Position numbers and translations under genes: made by a program. A stretch of DNA of 38,804 nucleotides, taken from contig CAMVJQ010000021.1 of NCBI GenBank assembly GCA_947167845.1, forward strand, positions 1 to 38,804, written 5' to 3'. Within the stretch, counting starts at the first letter, position 1; each line of letters opens with the position of its first letter. Positions 34,532 through 38,804 of this stretch are shown here, one piece after another. The stretch comes from an uncultured Prevotella sp. GTDB lineage: Bacteria > Bacteroidota > Bacteroidia > Bacteroidales > Bacteroidaceae. A model generated the notes under the pieces. The model worked only from the letters and a program-made list of their open reading frames with translations. It made no database searches and had not been told where the DNA came from.

Positions 34532-35548
34532 ATGAAAAAGATGGTGAATTGGGTGTTGGCTGCCATCTTCTGCTGCATGACTTTATCCGCCGCATACAGC
34601 AACAACGACACCCCGTCGGACAGCAGCGAGAAGGAGTTGCGTATAGCCATAGCCTGGAGAGCCGACACCGACAACGAGTTCTGCACAAACATTGTCGAGG
34701 CTTTCCGCGAGGCAGGTGTCGAGGTGACAGTGCTGCCACAGGTGAAGGCCGGGTATCTGGACTACGACGGCAGTGTCCTATCAGCGACGTGCACCGACGC
34801 TGAGGGTATCGGCTACCTGAGCAATACCAGCGGGACGCTGATACGCTCGCAACTTTATGACGGCTCGAATGCGGCCGAAGTGCTGAAAGACGTGGACGGC
34901 GTAGTGTTTACCGGTGGCGAGGACATCTCCCCCACACTGCTGGCAGAACCGCAGGACTGGCATCACATCGAGGCTGAGATAGACTACAACGCCGCGCGTG
35001 ACGTGTCGGACTTCCTGACCATGGCCTACTGCCTCGACCACGACATCCCCCTCATCGGATTCTGCCGTGGAGCGCAGTTGTTGGGCGTGGTGTCGGGAGC
35101 CACCATCATTCAGGACATACCCACATGGTTCGCCGCACAGGGACTGCCCTATCACTATGAGCACCGCCGCGAGAAGGGCGAAGGAGAAACCTACCGCGAC
35201 TACACGCCGCACAATGTCACGCTGACCGGCGGCTCGCTGCTGGCCCGCTACTTTGGCACGACGACGCTCACCGGCTGCCCCTCCTGGCATCATCAGGCCC
35301 TGCTCGGCACCGAGGGAACGCCTCTGCGCGTCACCGCGACGACCACCGTGTCGGGCATTGACATGATAGAGGGCATTGAGCGCACCGACAAGGAGTGTGC
35401 CATCGGCATACAGTTCCATCCCGAGGCTGCCATCGTGAAGCACATCGGCAAAGGCCTGAACAATGCCAATGCCTCGCAGTTCATGACTCGCGATGCGGCC
35501 CTGCCTATCTTCCGTTCCTTCATCGGCGAGTGTAAGAGTAACGAGTAA
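34532..35548 (+). CDS. Exported class I glutamine-amidotransferase-like (C26) hydrolase
   Basis: The 338-aa protein has a signal peptide (1-23, ending SAAYS) and a triad typical of peptidase family C26, gamma-glutamyl hydrolases including PuuD: C178 in GFCRGAQLLG, H296 and E298 in GIQFHPEA. FTGGEDISP and WHHQAL are further family motifs. PuuD itself is cytoplasmic; this one is exported, so it may split gamma-glutamyl compounds in the periplasm. It lies in one run with the lipoprotein and the amino acid transporter, which could take up the released products (inference). Confidence 0.85.
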   Translation: MKKMVNWVLAAIFCCMTLSAAYSNNDTPSDSSEKELRIAIAWRADTDNEFCTNIVEAFREAGVEVTVLPQVKAGYLDYDGSVLSATCTDAEGIGYLSNTSGTLIRSQLYDGSNAAEVLKDVDGVVFTGGEDISPTLLAEPQDWHHIEAEIDYNAARDVSDFLTMAYCLDHDIPLIGFCRGAQLLGVVSGATIIQDIPTWFAAQGLPYHYEHRREKGEGETYRDYTPHNVTLTGGSLLARYFGTTTLTGCPSWHHQALLGTEGTPLRVTATTTVSGIDMIEGIERTDKECAIGIQFHPEAAIVKHIGKGLNNANASQFMTRDAALPIFRSFIGECKSNE

Positions 35549-35596
35549 TCGGCAATAGCAATACATTTCATAATATTCAACTTAAATTAAGAGACA

Positions 35597-36111
35597 GTGA
35601 AAAAGATGATGACTTGGGTGATGGCCGCCACCCTCGTATGCGGCGCAAGCGTATTCACGGCATGTACGTCGGACAACGGCGACAACCCGGTAGCCGGAAA
35701 AAGCCTCGCCGAAAAGATTGTCGGCAAGTGGATTCATGCCGACACCGACGGGGAGGCGGTCACGACTGACATGAAGTCGGTCTATACCTTCACGAAGGAT
35801 GGCGGCTCCGCGCTGAAGGGCTTCTACAGCATGTCGATGACGGAGAGCGGCGTGTGGGCCTACAGGCAGGAGACCGACCTGACCATCAGCGCCAACGCCA
35901 TCACGATGACATCGCGCCTTGCCGACGGACAGCAGTCGGTGGTAGAACTGACCGCTGTCACCGTCAGCGGCGATGACCTGCGCTTCACCGCCAAGACCAC
36001 GCTCTCGAAGGACGGACAGGTGACAGCCACATACGGCCCGCGCAGGCCTTACATCGGCGTGCTGACGGCTCCACTTACACCATCACCGCGCACCTGAAGA
36101 AAGTGGAATGA
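35597..36111 (+). pseudogene. Lipocalin-like lipoprotein with probable C-terminal frameshift
   Basis: The start is GTG 35597, giving a lipoprotein signal with C23 (VFTACTSD). A beta-rich domain of lipocalin-like type follows (IVGKWIHADTDGE, YTFTKDGGSALKGFYS, GVWAYRQETDLTIS). The frame ends at 36097 in a Pro-rich tail (VLTAPLTPSPRT). In the next frame, 36065-36111 encodes DGSTYTITAHLKKVE, which reads like the proper last strands. A one-base indel around 36030-36060 is likely, or a sequencing error. The N-terminus resembles that of the preceding gene, suggesting a shared leader type. Confidence 0.6.
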
Positions 36112-36136
36112 CAAAATAAAAAAGTTGAGAAGCGTT

Positions 36137-38804
36137 ATGGACATATTTAGCGATGTGGCTGAGAGTTTCAGCAACAACCTGATAGTGGAGGACCGCTACA
36201 GGATGATCCTCGACGGTCTGCAGGTGACGCTGCTTATCACATTATGTGCCGCCGTGCTGGGTACGCTCTTAGGCGGGCTGGTGTGCTGGATGCGCATGAG
36301 TCGCAAGAAATGGCTGCAGCAAGTGGCCAAGGTGTATATCGACCTGATGCGGGGCACGCCCGTGCTGGTGCTGCTCATGCTGATGTACTATGTGGTGATG
36401 GCGCCGCTGGATGCTACGGGCATCGTGGTGGCCATCGTCACCTTCGCCATGAATACGGCGGCCTACATCAGCGAGATGCTCCGCACCACCATCCAGGGCA
36501 TCGACCGTGGACAGACGGAGGCAGGACTGGCCTTGGGCTTCACCCCGAGACAGACGTTCCTGAAAATTGTGCTGCCACAGGTGGTCAGGGCGGTGATGCC
36601 CGTCTATCAGGGCGAGATCATCAGTCTGCTGAAGGGCACGAGCATCGTGGGCTACATTGCCGTGGCCGACATGACGCGCGCCTCCGACCTGATACGCTCG
36701 CGAACGTTCGATGCCTTCTTCCCTCTCATCGTGACGGCCGTTATCTATTTCGTTATGGCATGGCTCATCGGGCTGTTGCTCCAGTCACTGGTGCAGCGGC
36801 AACGTCTAAAAGCCACGGTTGCGGCAGTGGTGCTGACGCTGTTTGGTCTGGCGGGCTATATGCCCACGATGGAAGGAGGCGATGCTCCTGCCAACATGTC
36901 TGGCATTTCTTCGTCAGAGGTGCCTCCCGCCTTCAAGGCGCTAAAAGGCAAGCGCGTGGCCGTCATCATCGGTAGCATCCAGGACATCGCCGTCACCAGC
37001 ATGGCACCCGATGCCGACATTCTGCGCATGACCACCACGACCGACCTGCTGGCTGCCCTGGAGAGCGGCAAGGTGGACGTGGCGGGCAGTGAGAGCCTGT
37101 CGCTGGATTTCAACAGGGAAATAGCCGACAAGGTGGACTCAGTGGGCGCCGGACTGGAGTCCATTCCCGTGGCTGCCATCTTCAAGCGGGGCAACACCGC
37201 CCTGCAGCAGGACTTCAACCAGTTCCTGGCCGACATACGCCGCGACGGCACCTACCAGAAGATCTACGACCGCTGGCAGCAGTCCGACGACCCCTCGGAC
37301 CTGGCCGTCCCCGAGCAGCGCGGCACGGGGCGCACCCTGCGCGTGGCCACCTATCCGGCCATGCCGCCGTTCAACTTTATCAATTCAGGTAAGATGTCGG
37401 GGCTGGAACCGGCTCTGCTGACGGAGTGGGCCAACCGTAGGAATTGGAAACTGGAATTTCTCGTGATGGACTTCGCCGCACAGATTCCTGCCGTGCAGAC
37501 GGGCAAGGCCGACATGGCCATGGGCGCCATCAGCGTCACCGAGGAGCGACAGAAGCAGGTGCTCTTCTCCGACGGCTATGTAGAGTCGCACATCGTACTC
37601 ATCACACGCAAAGGGGAAGCGGGGATTCTCACCAGTCCGTCGCAGCCGACCACTTCAGAGAATGACAAGATCTACTGGCCGTGGGCCGCTGTCCTCCTTA
37701 TTATGATAGGTGGCGGCACGTGGCTCTTCCTCCGCCGTAAGCGTCGCACCCCGACGGCGGTAGCAGATTCTTCACTCTTCACTCTTCACTCTTCACTTCT
37801 CCACATTTCCCACCTTCGAAAGAACTACGGCTCGCTCGAAGTGTTGCGCGACATCACCGTCGACATCCATCGCGGCGAAGTAATCTCCATCATCGGGCCT
37901 TCGGGCACAGGCAAAAGCACCCTGCTGCGCTGTCTGAACCTGCTGGAGCAACCCACCGGCGGCAGCATCGTCGTCGATGGGGAGGACATCCTCGCCAAAG
38001 GCTATCCAGTCAACAGGCTGCGGCAGAAGATGGGCATGGTGTTCCAGTCGTTCAACCTCTTCGAGCATAAGACGGTGCTGGAGAACGTCATCTTCGCGCC
38101 CTGCCAGTTGCGTCGTGTGCCGGAGGAAGAAGCACGCAGGGAGGGACTGGCATTGCTGCGCAAGGTGGGACTGGCCGAGAAGGCCGACGTCTATCCGTCG
38201 AGCCTCTCCGGCGGACAGAAACAGCGTGTGGCCATCGCCCGCGCTCTGGCCATGAAGCCCGACGTCATCCTCTTCGACGAGCCTACCTCGGCCCTCGACC
38301 CGACGATGGTGGGCGAGGTGCTCAGCGTCATCCGACAACTGGCCAAGGAGGGCATGACGATGCTCATCGTCACCCACGAGATGAAGTTTGCCCACGATGT
38401 AAGCACCCGTATATTCTTCATGTACGACGGCTATATCCACGAGGACGGCTCGCCCCGGCAGATCTTCGAGTCGCCCGTCCACAGCGCCACCAAGGCCTTC
38501 ATACAGCGCATCCGCAAGGAGGTGTTCGAGATTGGCGGCCCCGACTTCGACTTCCTCGGCATGCACTCGACCGTCAGTGCCTTCTGCCATAAGTACGGCA
38601 TCCCTGAGAAGGAAGAGAAGGCCCAGCAGCTGATTGACAAGATGCTCGACGGCGCGATGGCACCCTACCGCCCCATCACCGTGCGCATCACGCACAGCGA
38701 ACAGTCGCTCGTCACAGCCCTCGACTTCATGGTGGAAAAGATGACCGCTACGCCGCTGAACGATGCCCATCGCAGCGAGTTCTCCGGGCTGTGCCGCCAG
38801 GTGA
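36137..38804 (+). CDS. Fused polar amino acid ABC transporter (permease, binding domain, ATPase), 3' partial
   Basis: One open frame of at least 889 codons runs off the right edge. Residues 1-240 are a HisM-type permease (GLQVTLLITLCAAVLGTLLG; EAA loop EAGLALGFTPRQTFLKIVLP). Residues 269-385 match the second lobe of an SBP_bac_3 binding protein (LKGKRVAVIIGS, GTYQKIYDRW) and 400-493 the first lobe (LRVATYPAMPPFNF, AVQTGKADMAMGAISVTEER), an inverted order. A helix at 515-532 and RRKRR return the chain to the cytoplasm. The ATPase (from about 556) has Walker A GPSGTGKST (587-595), LSGGQ (690-694), Walker B with D714/E715, and H747. A heptamer repeat encodes the linker. The substrate is probably a polar amino acid such as glutamine or glutamate. 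Confidence 0.9.
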   Translation, partial: MDIFSDVAESFSNNLIVEDRYRMILDGLQVTLLITLCAAVLGTLLGGLVCWMRMSRKKWLQQVAKVYIDLMRGTPVLVLLMLMYYVVMAPLDATGIVVAIVTFAMNTAAYISEMLRTTIQGIDRGQTEAGLALGFTPRQTFLKIVLPQVVRAVMPVYQGEIISLLKGTSIVGYIAVADMTRASDLIRSRTFDAFFPLIVTAVIYFVMAWLIGLLLQSLVQRQRLKATVAAVVLTLFGLAGYMPTMEGGDAPANMSGISSSEVPPAFKALKGKRVAVIIGSIQDIAVTSMAPDADILRMTTTTDLLAALESGKVDVAGSESLSLDFNREIADKVDSVGAGLESIPVAAIFKRGNTALQQDFNQFLADIRRDGTYQKIYDRWQQSDDPSDLAVPEQRGTGRTLRVATYPAMPPFNFINSGKMSGLEPALLTEWANRRNWKLEFLVMDFAAQIPAVQTGKADMAMGAISVTEERQKQVLFSDGYVESHIVLITRKGEAGILTSPSQPTTSENDKIYWPWAAVLLIMIGGGTWLFLRRKRRTPTAVADSSLFTLHSSLLHISHLRKNYGSLEVLRDITVDIHRGEVISIIGPSGTGKSTLLRCLNLLEQPTGGSIVVDGEDILAKGYPVNRLRQKMGMVFQSFNLFEHKTVLENVIFAPCQLRRVPEEEARREGLALLRKVGLAEKADVYPSSLSGGQKQRVAIARALAMKPDVILFDEPTSALDPTMVGEVLSVIRQLAKEGMTMLIVTHEMKFAHDVSTRIFFMYDGYIHEDGSPRQIFESPVHSATKAFIQRIRKEVFEIGGPDFDFLGMHSTVSAFCHKYGIPEKEEKAQQLIDKMLDGAMAPYRPITVRITHSEQSLVTALDFMVEKMTATPLNDAHRSEFSGLCRQV
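37771..37798 (+). repeat. TTCACTC heptamer repeat inside the transporter gene
   Basis: Three perfect copies (37771-37791) and one 6/7 copy (37792-37798), preceded by a partial unit. It encodes SLFTLHSSL between the membrane helix and the ATPase domain. Seven is not a multiple of three, so any copy gain or loss shifts the frame. Confidence 0.9.

Noticed and set aside
34578..34595. Short match of the 51-bp repeat (ACTTTATCCGCCG) inside the C26 hydrolase signal peptide
   Set aside because: About 14 bases only and in a normal coding context; it could be chance.

Overview
The window looks like a chromosomal segment of a Bacteroidales bacterium, most likely a Prevotella-type gut or rumen organism. 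The evidence is as follows. Promoters follow the Bacteroidetes pattern (TTTG, about 20 bases, TAnnTTTG) rather than -35/-10 boxes. Glycolysis uses a pyrophosphate-dependent phosphofructokinase. There is a GH115 xylan alpha-glucuronidase, a DUF4348-type lipoprotein, and the cluster ruvX, def, TPR protein, thrS, infC, rpmI, rplT. No tRNA, rRNA, CRISPR array or insertion sequence was seen.

Left part (1-13.2 kb). A minus-strand run carries an 88-aa protein, a PlsC-like acyltransferase, a large amidase with a golvesin-like insert, a 114-aa protein and the start of ygiQ. Next come pfp, a membrane-anchored GH25 lysozyme and a secreted unknown. A 33-bp perfect hairpin separates the last of these from pheS on the other strand. 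A plus-strand cluster follows (DUF4348 lipoprotein, murB, PhnP-like metallo-hydrolase), then a candidate small RNA with its own promoter and terminator, then a minus-strand trio (YtxH-like, holin-like membrane protein, 95-aa protein).

Middle part (13.4-27.4 kb). A long plus-strand series starts with a SPOR lipoprotein, ruvX and def. It continues into four tightly packed genes: a secreted TPR protein, a membrane-tethered coiled-coil/WD40-like protein, a histidine-kinase-like sensor whose phospho-acceptor histidine is replaced by aspartate, and a TonB-dependent receptor with a helical N-terminal region. I regard this four-gene envelope unit as the best candidate for an undescribed system. thrS, infC, rpmI and rplT follow, with A-rich repeats around thrS.

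Right part (27.4-38.8 kb). The GH115 enzyme and an S66 LD-carboxypeptidase are divergent. Then comes a gene-poor, hairpin-rich stretch and two tandem small-ORF units. Each unit opens with a nearly identical 55-bp promoter and closes with an identical 51-bp hairpin repeat. The window ends with a run encoding a condensation-type acyltransferase, an exported C26 glutamine-amidotransferase-like hydrolase, a lipocalin-like lipoprotein with a probable frameshift, and a polar amino acid ABC transporter. In the transporter, permease, binding domain and ATPase are one reading frame, and the ATPase is joined through a heptanucleotide tandem repeat that could act as an on/off switch.

All functions are inferred from motifs read by eye. 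No database search was run, and statements about conservation elsewhere come from memory and are marked as such.
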